Positions 1 through 6,965 of a DNA stretch of 14,845 nucleotides are shown here, piece by piece. The notes beneath the pieces were generated by a model. It did no database searches, was not told where the DNA came from, and saw only the letters and a list, made by a program, of their open reading frames with translations. How positions within the stretch are numbered: the stretch's first letter is position 1; every line of letters begins with the position of its first letter. The stretch comes from an uncultured Collinsella sp. (GTDB taxonomy: Bacteria > Actinomycetota > Coriobacteriia > Coriobacteriales > Coriobacteriaceae): assembly GCA_902495155.1 (NCBI GenBank), contig CABUWD010000046.1:1-14845 (forward strand), in the 5' to 3' direction. The translations under genes were made by a program, and so were the position numbers.

Positions 1-64
1 CTTGGTTTTGAAAACACTCCGCAGCGCGAGGCCCGTCTTCAAAACCAAGCCCGGCCCCGGCCGG
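1..64 (-). terminator. Probable terminator region of the metal efflux operon
   Basis: Two inverted repeats lie just after the ATPase stop codon. On the minus strand a compact GC hairpin (arms 51-56 and 59-64) is followed by GCTTGGTTTTG, which is moderately T-rich. Next comes a larger stem with perfect 12-bp arms, 1-12 and 38-49 (CTTGGTTTTGAA and its complement), around a GC-rich loop. Either could end transcription. The U-tract is imperfect and the window stops here, so the assignment is moderate. Confidence 0.5.
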
Positions 65-78
65 ACAGCCCACGAACG

Positions 79-2031
79 CTACAGGTTCTTGACACCCATC
101 GCGCGCATGGCGTTCAGGATGGCGATGATCGCCACGCCTACGTCGCCGAACACGGCAAGCCACATATTGGCGATGCCCAGCGCCGCAAGCACCAGAATCA
201 GCAACTTAATGCCCAGCGCAAAGATGATGTTCTGCCAAACAATCGACATGGTCTTGCGCGCCACGCGGATCGCGCGGGAGATGTTGGACGGCTTGTCATC
301 CATGAGCACGACGTCCGCCGCCTCAATTGCGGCGTCCGAGCCCATAGCGCCCATGGCGATGCCCACATCGGCGCGCGTGAGCACGGGTGCGTCGTTGATA
401 CCGTCGCCGACAAAGGCGAGCTTGCCCTTGCCGCTTTCGGCTGCCAGCAGCGCTTCAACACGCTCGACCTTGTCGCCCGGCAGCAGCTGCGCGTGGAACT
501 CGTCGAGCCCCAGCCGCTTGGCCACCGCAGCAGCCACTTCCTCGCGGTCGCCCGTGAGCATGACGGTGCGCTTGACGCCGGCGGCGTGCAGGTCGCGGAT
601 CGTCTGCTCTGCATCGGCCTTTATGGTGTCGGCAATTACAATGTGGCCGGCATAGATGCCATCGACTAGCACGTGGAGGATGGTGCCGACGACCTCGCAA
701 TCGGGCGCTTCGACTCCGGCCGCGGCGAGCATCTTTGCGTTGCCAACGACGACGTGCTTGCCGTCGATGGTTGCCGTCACGCCGTGGCCCGCGTCGTTGG
801 CGGAGTTGCTAACGCGCTTGGGGTCGACCTCGCCCTGGTAGGCGACACGTACGGACTGCGCGATGGGGTGATCGGAGAACGACTCCGCAAGGGCTGCGAC
901 TTCGAGCAACGACTGCTCGGTATAGCCGGCCTCGGGGTGTACCGCGACCACCGAGAACGTGCCGTTGGTGAGGGTGCCCGTCTTGTCAAAGACGACGGTG
1001 TCCACGTCGGCGAGCGTCTCGAGGTAGTTAGAACCCTTGATGAGAACGCCCAGCTTGGACGCGCCGCCGATGCCGCCAAAGAAGCTGAGCGGGACGCTGA
1101 TCACGAGCGCGCACGGGCAGCTGACGACCAGGAAAGTCAGGCCGCGCAGGATCCAGTCGGACCAGGCGCCGGTGACCAAGCCGCCGCCGAGCGCGAGTAC
1201 CGCGGCAGCGCCGGTGACGGCGGGCGTGTAGATGCGGGCAAAGCGCGTGATGAAGTTCTCGGTGCGCGCCTTCTTTTCGCTGGCGTTTTCTACGAGCTCC
1301 AGGACGCGCGCGACGGTGGACTCGCCAAAGGGCTTGGTGGTGCGCACGTGGATGAGCCCCGTCATGTTGATGCAGCCGCTGATGATATCGTCTCCGGTTT
1401 TGGCCGGGCGGGGGACCGACTCACCGGTAAGGGCGGCGGTGTCGAGCTGGGTTTCGCCTTCGACGATGACGCCGTCGATGGGCACGCGCTCGCCGGGCTT
1501 GACCACAATCACGGTGCCGACGGCGATGTCATCGGGGAAGACCTGTTCGAGCGTGCCGTCGGGTTGCTCGACGTTGGCGTAGTCGGGTGCGATGTCCATC
1601 ATGGCACTGATCGACTTGCGGCTCTTGCCCACGGCGTACGCCTGAAACAGCTCGCCGACCTGGTAGAACAGCATGACGGCGGCGCCTTCGGCCATGTGCG
1701 GGTCGGTATCGGGGAAGAGCACCATGGCAAACGCGCCGATGGTCGCGACTGCCATAAGGAAACTCTCGTCGAAGGCCTTGCCGCGGCGGATGTTATTGAA
1801 TGCCTTTTGCAGCACGTCGTAGCCGGCAATCAAAAACGGTATGAGGAACAGCATAAAGCTGGCGTAGATGTCGCCCGGGGTACCGAATGCGGCGGTGAGG
1901 GTGCCGAACTCATCGAGGGCGTACACCACGGCAAAAATGCCCAGCGCTACCAGGATGCGGTTGCGCTTATGCTCGAGTGACTCTTTCTTCTTGCGCTTCT
2001 TCTTTTTCTTCTTGGGGTCGGCGGTGGCCAT
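79..2031 (-). CDS. P1B-type heavy-metal ATPase, Zn/Cd/Pb export type
   Basis: A 650-residue integral membrane pump that would use ATP to export divalent soft metals. Visible motifs are the actuator TGES (202-205), the transmembrane metal site SCPC (304-307), the phosphorylation site DKTGT (Asp349), the HP motif (388-389) and GDGIND (542-547). Lys609 and Asp630 in the last two membrane helices match the Zn/Cd/Pb subgroup (ZntA/CadA) rather than copper pumps. The start at 2031 is chosen because GGGAGG lies about 9 nt upstream; an upstream in-frame codon lacks such a site. Unusually, there is no N-terminal HMA domain. Instead the protein begins with a lysine/arginine tract (residues 7-16), and a separate HMA protein is encoded just upstream. 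An ArsR-type operator precedes the gene. The exact metal is inferred, not shown. Confidence 0.93.
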   Translation of the reverse strand: MATADPKKKKKKRKKKESLEHKRNRILVALGIFAVVYALDEFGTLTAAFGTPGDIYASFMLFLIPFLIAGYDVLQKAFNNIRRGKAFDESFLMAVATIGAFAMVLFPDTDPHMAEGAAVMLFYQVGELFQAYAVGKSRKSISAMMDIAPDYANVEQPDGTLEQVFPDDIAVGTVIVVKPGERVPIDGVIVEGETQLDTAALTGESVPRPAKTGDDIISGCINMTGLIHVRTTKPFGESTVARVLELVENASEKKARTENFITRFARIYTPAVTGAAAVLALGGGLVTGAWSDWILRGLTFLVVSCPCALVISVPLSFFGGIGGASKLGVLIKGSNYLETLADVDTVVFDKTGTLTNGTFSVVAVHPEAGYTEQSLLEVAALAESFSDHPIAQSVRVAYQGEVDPKRVSNSANDAGHGVTATIDGKHVVVGNAKMLAAAGVEAPDCEVVGTILHVLVDGIYAGHIVIADTIKADAEQTIRDLHAAGVKRTVMLTGDREEVAAAVAKRLGLDEFHAQLLPGDKVERVEALLAAESGKGKLAFVGDGINDAPVLTRADVGIAMGAMGSDAAIEAADVVLMDDKPSNISRAIRVARKTMSIVWQNIIFALGIKLLILVLAALGIANMWLAVFGDVGVAIIAILNAMRAMGVKNL

Positions 2032-2055
2032 GACTCGTATCCTCCCATTTGAATG

Positions 2056-2075
2056 TATGAACACTCGCTCATATA
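2056..2075 (-). promoter_or_regulatory. ArsR-type operator (O3) upstream of the ATPase, with possible promoter
   Basis: The plus-strand sequence TATGAACACTCGCTCATATA closely matches the two operators at the arsR promoter (half-sites TGAAC and CTCATAT). On the minus strand it overlaps a possible -10 TTATAT (2071-2076), with TTGCCG (2095-2100) as a weak -35 at 18 bp. This suggests that the ATPase has its own metal-responsive promoter inside the operon. The operator match is strong; the promoter is tentative. Confidence 0.7.
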
Positions 2076-2131
2076 ATTTCGCGAGCAAAGGCAGCGGCAA
2101 TCGCGGCCTTGCAGGTTGGCGTAAACCTGGG

Positions 2132-2350
2132 CTAGAGAATGATCTCGCAGTCCGGCTCGGCGTCGGCCGTAAACTCTACAACGCGGTTGAGCACCTCGTC
2201 GAACTCAGCATCATCAGCCTCGAGCGTCAGCTTCTGGGTCATAAAGTTGACGGACACGGATTTGACGCCCTCGAGCTTGGCCAGCTCGTCCTGAAGCTCA
2301 CGCGCGCAGTTGGCGCAGTCGATCTCGTCGAGTTTAAACTGCTTTTTCAT
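2132..2350 (-). CDS. Free-standing heavy-metal-associated (HMA) domain protein
   Basis: A 72-residue ferredoxin-like metal-binding protein, the size of one HMA domain. The metal loop reads DCANCA with Cys12 and Cys15. An Asp just before the first Cys is typical of the Zn/Cd/Pb ATPase domains (ZntA has DCAAC), whereas copper chaperones usually have a Met-Thr/His context. It lies between the repressor and the ATPase, and the ATPase lacks this domain, so it probably acts as that pump's detached cytosolic metal-binding domain or chaperone. An AAAGGA ribosome binding site precedes the ATG. The family call is firm; the partnership with the ATPase is inferred from position and complementarity. Confidence 0.88.
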   Translation of the reverse strand: MKKQFKLDEIDCANCARELQDELAKLEGVKSVSVNFMTQKLTLEADDAEFDEVLNRVVEFTADAEPDCEIIL

Positions 2351-2413
2351 GGTGGGTTCCTTTCTCTGTATTTGCGGCTTGGGTGCAGGCCGCGCTGGTA
2401 CCGTGGTTGGTCG

Positions 2414-2779
2414 CTATTCGCAGATGTGGCTCATGCCTTGGTTGAGCATGGTGTAGACGTGGTCGTCGGCGAGCGAGTAGAGGATATTGCGCCCGTCGCG
2501 CCGGAATTTAACCAGGTGCGACTGCTTGAGTGTGCGCAGCTGGTGCGACACCGCGGACTGCGAGGTTTCGGTCGCTTCGGCGATGTCTGCCACGCAGAGC
2601 TCGCGGCCCATGAGGGCGTAAAGGATCTTGATGCGCGTGGTGTCGCTGAAGACCTTGAACAGGTCGGCGAGGTCGTAGAGAAGCTCCTCGTCGGGAAGGT
2701 CCTCGGGCGAGCAGGTGGTGGGGATCGCGGGTTCGGTGGCCTCGATGTCGGGTTTCGTTTCATCAACGCGGATGCTCAT
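2414..2779 (-). CDS. ArsR/SmtB-family metal-sensing repressor (CzrA/SmtB-like)
   Basis: A 121-residue winged-helix repressor. The recognition helix region is around SQSAVSHQLRTL (73-84), followed by the beta-wing with RRDGRNILYSL. The C-terminal helix carries Asp105, His107, His118 and Glu121 in the spacing D-x-H-x10-H-x2-E, which exactly matches the alpha-5 zinc site of SmtB/CzrA. Cys62 sits in ELCVAD, where CadC/ArsR types have ELCVCD, so the Cys-thiolate site is incomplete. It should therefore sense zinc (or Co/Cd) and release DNA when loaded. It is the first gene of the operon, with AAAGGA before the ATG and two operators at its own promoter, implying autoregulation. Its N-terminal 30 residues are acidic and poorly conserved. 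Confidence 0.92.
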   Translation of the reverse strand: MSIRVDETKPDIEATEPAIPTTCSPEDLPDEELLYDLADLFKVFSDTTRIKILYALMGRELCVADIAEATETSQSAVSHQLRTLKQSHLVKFRRDGRNILYSLADDHVYTMLNQGMSHICE

Positions 2780-2793
2780 TGCAATATCCTTTC

Positions 2794-2813
2794 ATATGAA
2801 CATGCGCTCATAT
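2794..2813 (-). promoter_or_regulatory. ArsR-type operator O1 (downstream of the arsR start site)
   Basis: ATATGAACATGCGCTCATAT is an imperfect dyad with the SmtB/CzrA-type half-site ATATGAAC. It lies between the expected transcription start (about 2819) and the arsR ribosome binding site. It is the near reverse complement of O2, with centres 35 bp apart. Confidence 0.8.
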
Positions 2814-2825
2814 AACTTGCTTTCG

Positions 2826-2853
2826 ATTATATGAGTGTATGTTCATATGTCAA
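2826..2853 (-). promoter_or_regulatory. arsR operon promoter with embedded operator O2
   Basis: On the minus strand the -35 is TTGACA (2848-2853) and the -10 is TATAAT (2826-2831), both perfect consensus hexamers with a 16-bp spacer. The spacer is filled by operator O2, ATATGAGTGTATGTTCATAT (2829-2848). This is the classic geometry for ArsR-family repression, where repressor blocks or distorts the promoter until metal binds. Confidence 0.85.
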
Positions 2854-2935
2854 TGACGTTCAGGTAATTCGTTGTACAAAATGATGGGGAATAGTGGACG
2901 AGATCCCGGACTGAGCGTTTTTTGATAGTCGATGC

Positions 2936-3190
2936 CAAGGTGGGTACCCTCGTGCCGTGCAAAAAATGGAGTATTCTGCAACTATAGGGGGTCCGCTAAT
3001 TTATTGCAGGTCATATAATGCAGTTCAAGAGTTATCTTAGGGTGTTAATCCGATGAGTTCTTCCTCAAATGTTGCCTAACGCTCTCACGCAAGAGTGATT
3101 TCGCTTCACATTTGGATCCACTCGAGGGTGATAGACACCCGACCCTGCTGAATACTCGCAATTTTGCACGTCGCTAGGGTACCCACCTTG
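2936..3190. repeat. 255-bp element bounded by 45-nt imperfect inverted repeats (element 1)
   Basis: The left arm (2936-2980) and right arm (3146-3190) are inverted copies, 37 of 45 positions matching. The outermost 15 nt, CAAGGTGGGTACCCT, are identical, and an inner block around GAGTATTC..GCA is also shared. The interior holds smaller dyads: CAAATGT/ACATTTG (3066-3072, 3108-3114) and GGGTG/CACCC near 3126-3140. No coding frame is credible inside. The element begins 10 bp past the stop of gene A and ends about 80 bp before the arsR promoter. It could be a MITE-like element, a structured 3' RNA or a protein-binding locus. It accounts for most of the 420-bp gap 2780-3199. Confidence 0.75.
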
Positions 3191-3199
3191 TTAGCCGGC

Positions 3200-4390
3200 C
3201 TAGTCTCCGGCCCCGAAGACCCTGCCCTCGGGCGCGAGGCTGCTTGTTTGGGCAAATGATGGGCTGTCGGATTCGACAGTCTGCATGTCATCGATTGCCG
3301 GAACTTCATTAATTGTCGGGTCATCCAGCGTGATGCCTTCGAGCGTTGCTTTTTCGAGGTCGATTCGTTGACGCTCTTCGGAATCCTGGCGAAGCTGCTT
3401 CTGAATTCGCTTTTTCTCTTCTATAAACCTTCTGAGCACAAACTGTCTCAGGTCCTCTTGCATGATTTGAAAGTCTTTTGGCAGACGCGAGGGGCGTACG
3501 CCCTCTTTCCGCTGGATTGCTTCCATGACCCTAACGAAAGAGCTGGCATGCATAAAGGAATAACGACTGACGGTGATGATTCCGTACCCCATGGACGCAA
3601 GTGCATTCTTGCGCTCCTCATCGATGGCGCGGTCTTCTTCCGCGTCATGATAAAAACCGTTGTATTCAATGTCTGTGCGAGATTTCTTTAGATATGCATC
3701 CATAAAGAACTTTTTGCGTCTCGTGAGATTCTTTGCGGCAGCGGTGACCTGTACCTCGTAATCGGTCTCAATTCCCTTAATACCAAGCCCTCCTTCGCTT
3801 TTGGGCAGCGTTAACATCATGACAAAGGCTGTTTCCATAGGAGACCGGCATCCGTCGCGCACACATTGGATCGCCTTTCGGGCAAGAGCCAGACCGTCGC
3901 ATCTGGTAATGGAATTAAAGAACTGTTTCAATCTCTCGGTCGAGTTGAGCGCGAAACGCTCGGTATAGGAGGTGGGAGAGTCGGTTCCAAGGGAATAAGC
4001 GCCGCATAGTTCAAAGTAGTACTCCACCAGTTCGCGAAAAGGAAGATAGGTGGCGGCCTGAAGTGCGCAAAGCTCAACGCCAACAATGAAGATGCCATCT
4101 TCAAGCTCTATAAAGCGTGAGTTCGAGAATCGTTTTGAAGAAACGTGGCATTGACAGTTCATTGCATGGCGCGCATTCCTGCGATCAAACACCATCACCT
4201 CGAGGGAATCATTCGCGTCGAGGGAAACATCATGTTTGGTGAGCCATTCTGCGGCTGCGTCAAGGAGCGTTCCGGTGGGACATGATCCGTAAATCGCGGC
4301 AGGGTTACAGGACTCGATGCCTTTCGCAGACACCGAATGCGCGGCCTGGTAGACCGCTTTTGCAGTGGTATGTGACAATACGATACTCAT
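3200..4390 (-). CDS. Nuclease-like protein, uncharacterised Coriobacteriia-type family (gene A)
   Basis: A 396-residue protein. The N-terminal part opens with SHTTA, and its middle helical segment contains FELCG (126-130). A linker with SPMET (183-187) leads to a C-terminal domain reading D231, then DIEYNG (240-245), His248 and an acidic helix ending in ALASMGYGIITVS. This resembles the DUF559/Vsr-like restriction endonuclease fold (D-x10-ExN-x3-H). The last 85 residues are charged and probably coiled-coil or disordered. Gene B at 12571 shares the order of motifs. It may act in DNA defence or repair, but I know of no established function. The gene is visibly less GC-rich than its neighbours, suggesting transfer. 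No Shine-Dalgarno is seen; the palindrome GATATATATC abuts the ATG, so it may be leaderless. A coding region is certain; function is not. Confidence 0.82.
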   Translation of the reverse strand: MSIVLSHTTAKAVYQAAHSVSAKGIESCNPAAIYGSCPTGTLLDAAAEWLTKHDVSLDANDSLEVMVFDRRNARHAMNCQCHVSSKRFSNSRFIELEDGIFIVGVELCALQAATYLPFRELVEYYFELCGAYSLGTDSPTSYTERFALNSTERLKQFFNSITRCDGLALARKAIQCVRDGCRSPMETAFVMMLTLPKSEGGLGIKGIETDYEVQVTAAAKNLTRRKKFFMDAYLKKSRTDIEYNGFYHDAEEDRAIDEERKNALASMGYGIITVSRYSFMHASSFVRVMEAIQRKEGVRPSRLPKDFQIMQEDLRQFVLRRFIEEKKRIQKQLRQDSEERQRIDLEKATLEGITLDDPTINEVPAIDDMQTVESDSPSFAQTSSLAPEGRVFGAGD

Positions 4391-4460
4391 GATATATATC
4401 GTGTCAGCTAATGCCGTGTTGACGGCGCTGAGTGGAAAAGCCGTTTTAGAGGTCTAACCA

Positions 4461-4560
4461 AATGCTGTCCAAAAGCTTGACGCAATTATGAGTTGGTATG
4501 CCCTAAATAAAAGTTTTCGCAGCTTAGCTATAGCATATAAATACTCAATTGCCGCACATT
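4461..4560. repeat. Degenerate inverted-repeat-arm-like motifs upstream of gene A
   Basis: This lies in the 351-bp gap 4391-4741, which has no credible gene. AATGCTGTCCAAAA (from 4461) followed by GGTATGCCCTAAAT (4495-4508) loosely follows the arm of the 13702-13874 element and its inward extension (AATGCTACCCAGAA...TCATACCCAAAT). Further along, ATACTCAATTGCCGCAC (4541-4557) loosely resembles the inner arm of element 1 (AATACTCGCAATTTTGCAC). Just beyond it, GTGATGCATCAC (4567-4578) is a perfect 12-bp palindrome. Similarity was judged by eye and is weak. Confidence 0.35.
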
Positions 4561-4671
4561 TGATAGTGATGCATCACCATCCGACAACGAATTACGTGTC
4601 GGGAATTGGCCGAAATCGTTCGCAATGAGTGTTCAGAATTTGTGATGGCAAATCTATCTGTGGAACGTAGG

Positions 4672-4707
4672 GCGGCCCCGCTGCGGGGTTTCCCGCTGCG
4701 GGGCCGC
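4672..4707. repeat. Strong GC-rich hairpin downstream of the exonuclease gene
   Basis: Outer arms 4672-4681 and 4698-4707 are perfectly complementary (10 bp). A T-T mismatch follows, then an inner 5-bp stem (4683-4687 with 4692-4696) closes a GTTT loop. It sits 34 bp past the exonuclease stop on the minus strand, where a terminator is expected. Neither side has a T-tract, so it may be a transcript-stabilising hairpin or a Rho-assisted end rather than a classical intrinsic terminator. Confidence 0.6.
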
Positions 4708-4741
4708 TCGTGATCTACGCCGGGGTTTGTCGCAGGCGTTT

Positions 4742-5710
4742 CTACTTGGCGAATAGGTTCTTGAGGTTGAACTCGGCTTGGACGGTGCGGAGCATGAGGT
4801 CGGTGTCGTCCAGGCCCAGATGCTGCTCGTTGGCGTCGGCGGCGAGGGTTCCACGGCGGCGCGCCCAGTTCTCGAGCGCGGCGGGGGCGGATTCGCGGGG
4901 GAGCGAGCGGACGTCGGCATCCAGGCTGCGGCAGATCTGGCGCGAGTCGATGACGATAATCTTGCCGGCACGACGCGCCTCGGCGTAACCGTCCAGGTGA
5001 ATCTTGAACCAGCTGTCCTCAAACGCGGCGTTGTGTGCCATGTACGGGTACTTCTTCATGAGCTTGAGCAGCTGCTTCTGCAGCTCCTTGTTCTCGCGGA
5101 ACGGCTCCTTTCCGTCGATGTCGTCCCAGGTGATGTGGTGGATATTCGACAACGGCACATCCTCGCCGCGGTAGATATCGGGCAGGCCGCAGTAGTGTGC
5201 CTCGGCGTCGTGCGGGACGGCGTCGCTGGTGAGCTCCATGATCTCCCAGCCCACGTTGATAATGTAGCCGCGCTCGGGCGCACGTCCGGTGGTCTCGATG
5301 TCGATGCCGAGCACCGTGCCCTGGATAGGCTTGCGGGCGTACGCCACGCCGAGCGCGTCGCGGTCGCCGCGGATTTCGCGCATGACGGACGCAGCGGTAC
5401 GCTTTTGCATCTTGCCGATGGCGGCGCAGGTGTCGGCATCGGACAGGCCGCGCGAAAGCGTCGCGGGCGTCACGTTGCGCAGGCGTGCCTCGCCAATTTG
5501 GTCGCACAGGTCGCGGTTGCGGTCAGCCAGGTCGCGCACGGTGGCAAAGTCGAAGCTGGGGTCGCCCTCGGCGGTAAAGTACTCGGTTTCGAGCACTTTG
5601 AGGGCCTCCTCGCCCTTCTGGCGCTCGGATTCCATGGCGCCGTGATCGCCATAGATAAACATGGGAATAAACGGCTGGCGCTCGTATTCGAGTGCTTGTG
5701 AAACGTTCAT
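4742..5710 (-). CDS. DEDDh-family 3'-5' exonuclease with N-terminal extension
   Basis: A 322-residue protein with a C-terminal exonuclease fold of the DnaQ/RNase T class. Exo I is GIDIETTG with Asp137 and Glu139. Exo II is AHNAAFEDSWF with Asp232. Exo III is HLGLDD with His297 and Asp302 (H-x4-D, the DEDDh form). All catalytic residues are present. The first 130 residues precede the nuclease domain and are mostly charged and helical; I do not recognise them. The ATG is supported by AAGGAG 7 nt upstream. It is divergent from the metal exporter-like gene across a 172-bp gap. It could trim DNA or RNA ends in repair or turnover; the substrate is not evident from the sequence. Confidence 0.85.
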   Translation of the reverse strand: MNVSQALEYERQPFIPMFIYGDHGAMESERQKGEEALKVLETEYFTAEGDPSFDFATVRDLADRNRDLCDQIGEARLRNVTPATLSRGLSDADTCAAIGKMQKRTAASVMREIRGDRDALGVAYARKPIQGTVLGIDIETTGRAPERGYIINVGWEIMELTSDAVPHDAEAHYCGLPDIYRGEDVPLSNIHHITWDDIDGKEPFRENKELQKQLLKLMKKYPYMAHNAAFEDSWFKIHLDGYAEARRAGKIIVIDSRQICRSLDADVRSLPRESAPAALENWARRRGTLAADANEQHLGLDDTDLMLRTVQAEFNLKNLFAK

Positions 5711-5792
5711 ACAACTGCTCCTTGGATGGGCCGCGTCGTGCGGCTCAGTGTCATTAAGATGTGGCGAGATGATAGTTTACCATGGGCAACTA

Positions 5793-5850
5793 TTGGCATC
5801 GCGCCTAGGACAACTACAATACCCTAGTTGACCGCTAGGACTTTTACAAT
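5793..5850 (+). promoter_or_regulatory. Promoter and operator-like repeats ahead of the exporter-like gene
   Basis: A candidate promoter is TTGGCA (5793-5798), a 16-bp spacer and TACAAT (5815-5820). Over its -10 and start lies an inverted repeat, GGACAACTA (5808-5816) and TAGTTGACC (5825-5833), one mismatch apart. In addition CTAGGAC-N4-ACAAT occurs twice as a direct repeat (5805-5820 and 5835-5850), exactly 30 bp apart. A further dyad, ATAGTT/AACTAT (5772-5777, 5788-5793), lies upstream. The arrangement suggests regulator binding on one helix face. The regulator is unknown. Confidence 0.5.
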
Positions 5851-5882
5851 GCTGCCGAAAGACACGAAAGGTTCCATCCGTC

Positions 5883-6965
5883 ATGGATTTGCTGATTGAT
5901 ATTCTGCTCGACGCCGGCAAGGACACGCTCTCGCTGGTACCGTTCTTATTGGTGACATATTTGGCCCTCGAGACCCTGGAGCACGTCGCGGGCGACAGCG
6001 TTAACGGCGCCATCAAGCGCGCCGGCGCCGCGGGTCCCGTGGTTGGCTCGTTGCTGGGCATGGTGCCGCAGTGCGGCTTTTCGGCAATGGCGGCAACGCT
6101 GTACGCCGGTCGTGTCGTGACCTTGGGCACGTTGGTGGCGGTGTTCCTTTCGACCTCCGATGAGATGCTGCCGCTGTTGCTCGCCGAGCAAGTTCCCGTG
6201 CAGACCATGGCGATGTTGCTCGCCTCGAAGGCGCTGATCGCGCTGGTCACGGGCTTTATCGTGGATGCGGCTATCCGCGGCCTTCGTCGTAATGCCCGCG
6301 CGCATGCGGCGATTCGCCGTACCGTGCTGGGGACCGCTGCCAATCCGGCTCATGTGAACTGCGCGCACGACGACCATACCGGGGGCGACATCATTGATGA
6401 AGTGGCCGAGGCGGGCGTAAGTGCTGATCACATCCACGAGCTGTGCGAACGCGATCATTGCGGCTGTGACGAGTATGAGGACGAGCACGGGCACGACCAC
6501 AGCCACGATCATGGTCACGCGGACGAGCACGAGCGCCACCACGACCACAGCCACTCCTACGAGGGCGCGCCCATCGTGTCGATCATCCGCAGCGCGATCT
6601 CGCATACCGTGCAGGTGTCGGTATTCATTTTCCTGGTGACGCTGATTCTGGTCGCCGTGCTCGAGACCTTTGGCGAGTCGGCGATCGAGCAGTTCCTGCG
6701 CGGCAACGAGACGCTTGCGGTCCTGGGCTCGGCGCTTGTCGGCCTGATTCCCAACTGCTCGGCCAGCGTCGTCATCACGCAACTGTACCTGGAAGGCGCG
6801 CTGCAGCTGGCCCCGATGCTCGCCGGCACGCTCATTTCTGCCGGCGTGGGCTACCTGGTGCTGTTCCGCACCAACCGCAGCGCCCGCGAAAACGTCGTGT
6901 TCCTGGTCATGATGTACGTCATCGGCGCCGGCTGGGGCCTTATCCTATCCGCCGTTGGCCTTTAA
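5883..6965 (+). CDS. Polytopic heavy-metal/manganese exporter-like permease (ArsP_2-type, PF11449-like)
   Basis: A 360-residue membrane protein with about ten hydrophobic segments in two related halves. Each half has a proline-cysteine motif: MVPQCGFSAMAATLYAGR (60-77) and LIPNCSASVVITQLYLEG (288-305). STSDEMLP (90-97) is also characteristic. A long cytosolic-type loop (about 157-225) is packed with His, Asp and Cys (for example HGHDHSHDHGH) and probably binds metal. This fits the family annotated variously as putative manganese transporter or arsenic efflux protein. The metal is uncertain, and the His-rich loop favours a divalent cation. AAAGG lies 12 nt before the ATG. The upstream region holds operator-like repeats, and the double palindrome begins directly after the stop codon. 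Confidence 0.75.
   Translation: MDLLIDILLDAGKDTLSLVPFLLVTYLALETLEHVAGDSVNGAIKRAGAAGPVVGSLLGMVPQCGFSAMAATLYAGRVVTLGTLVAVFLSTSDEMLPLLLAEQVPVQTMAMLLASKALIALVTGFIVDAAIRGLRRNARAHAAIRRTVLGTAANPAHVNCAHDDHTGGDIIDEVAEAGVSADHIHELCERDHCGCDEYEDEHGHDHSHDHGHADEHERHHDHSHSYEGAPIVSIIRSAISHTVQVSVFIFLVTLILVAVLETFGESAIEQFLRGNETLAVLGSALVGLIPNCSASVVITQLYLEGALQLAPMLAGTLISAGVGYLVLFRTNRSARENVVFLVMMYVIGAGWGLILSAVGL

Noticed and set aside
673..1980. A 435-codon open frame antisense to the metal ATPase
   Set aside because: It is a by-product of GC-rich codon use opposite a gene with all P-type ATPase motifs; the peptide is low-complexity and unlike any family I know.
2936..3190. Element 1 as a complete insertion sequence
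   Set aside because: There is no transposase frame inside and no clear flanking target duplication was seen.
4672..4707. The GC hairpin as a certain intrinsic terminator
   Set aside because: The stem is strong but no T-tract follows on either strand, so it is listed as a hairpin only.
4778..5701. A 307-codon open frame antisense to the exonuclease
   Set aside because: The opposite strand carries the complete DEDDh motifs and a good ribosome binding site; the antisense peptide has no recognisable features.
5711..5882. A manganese (yybP-ykoY) riboswitch before the exporter-like gene
   Set aside because: I could not find the conserved riboswitch core; the visible repeats look like protein operators.
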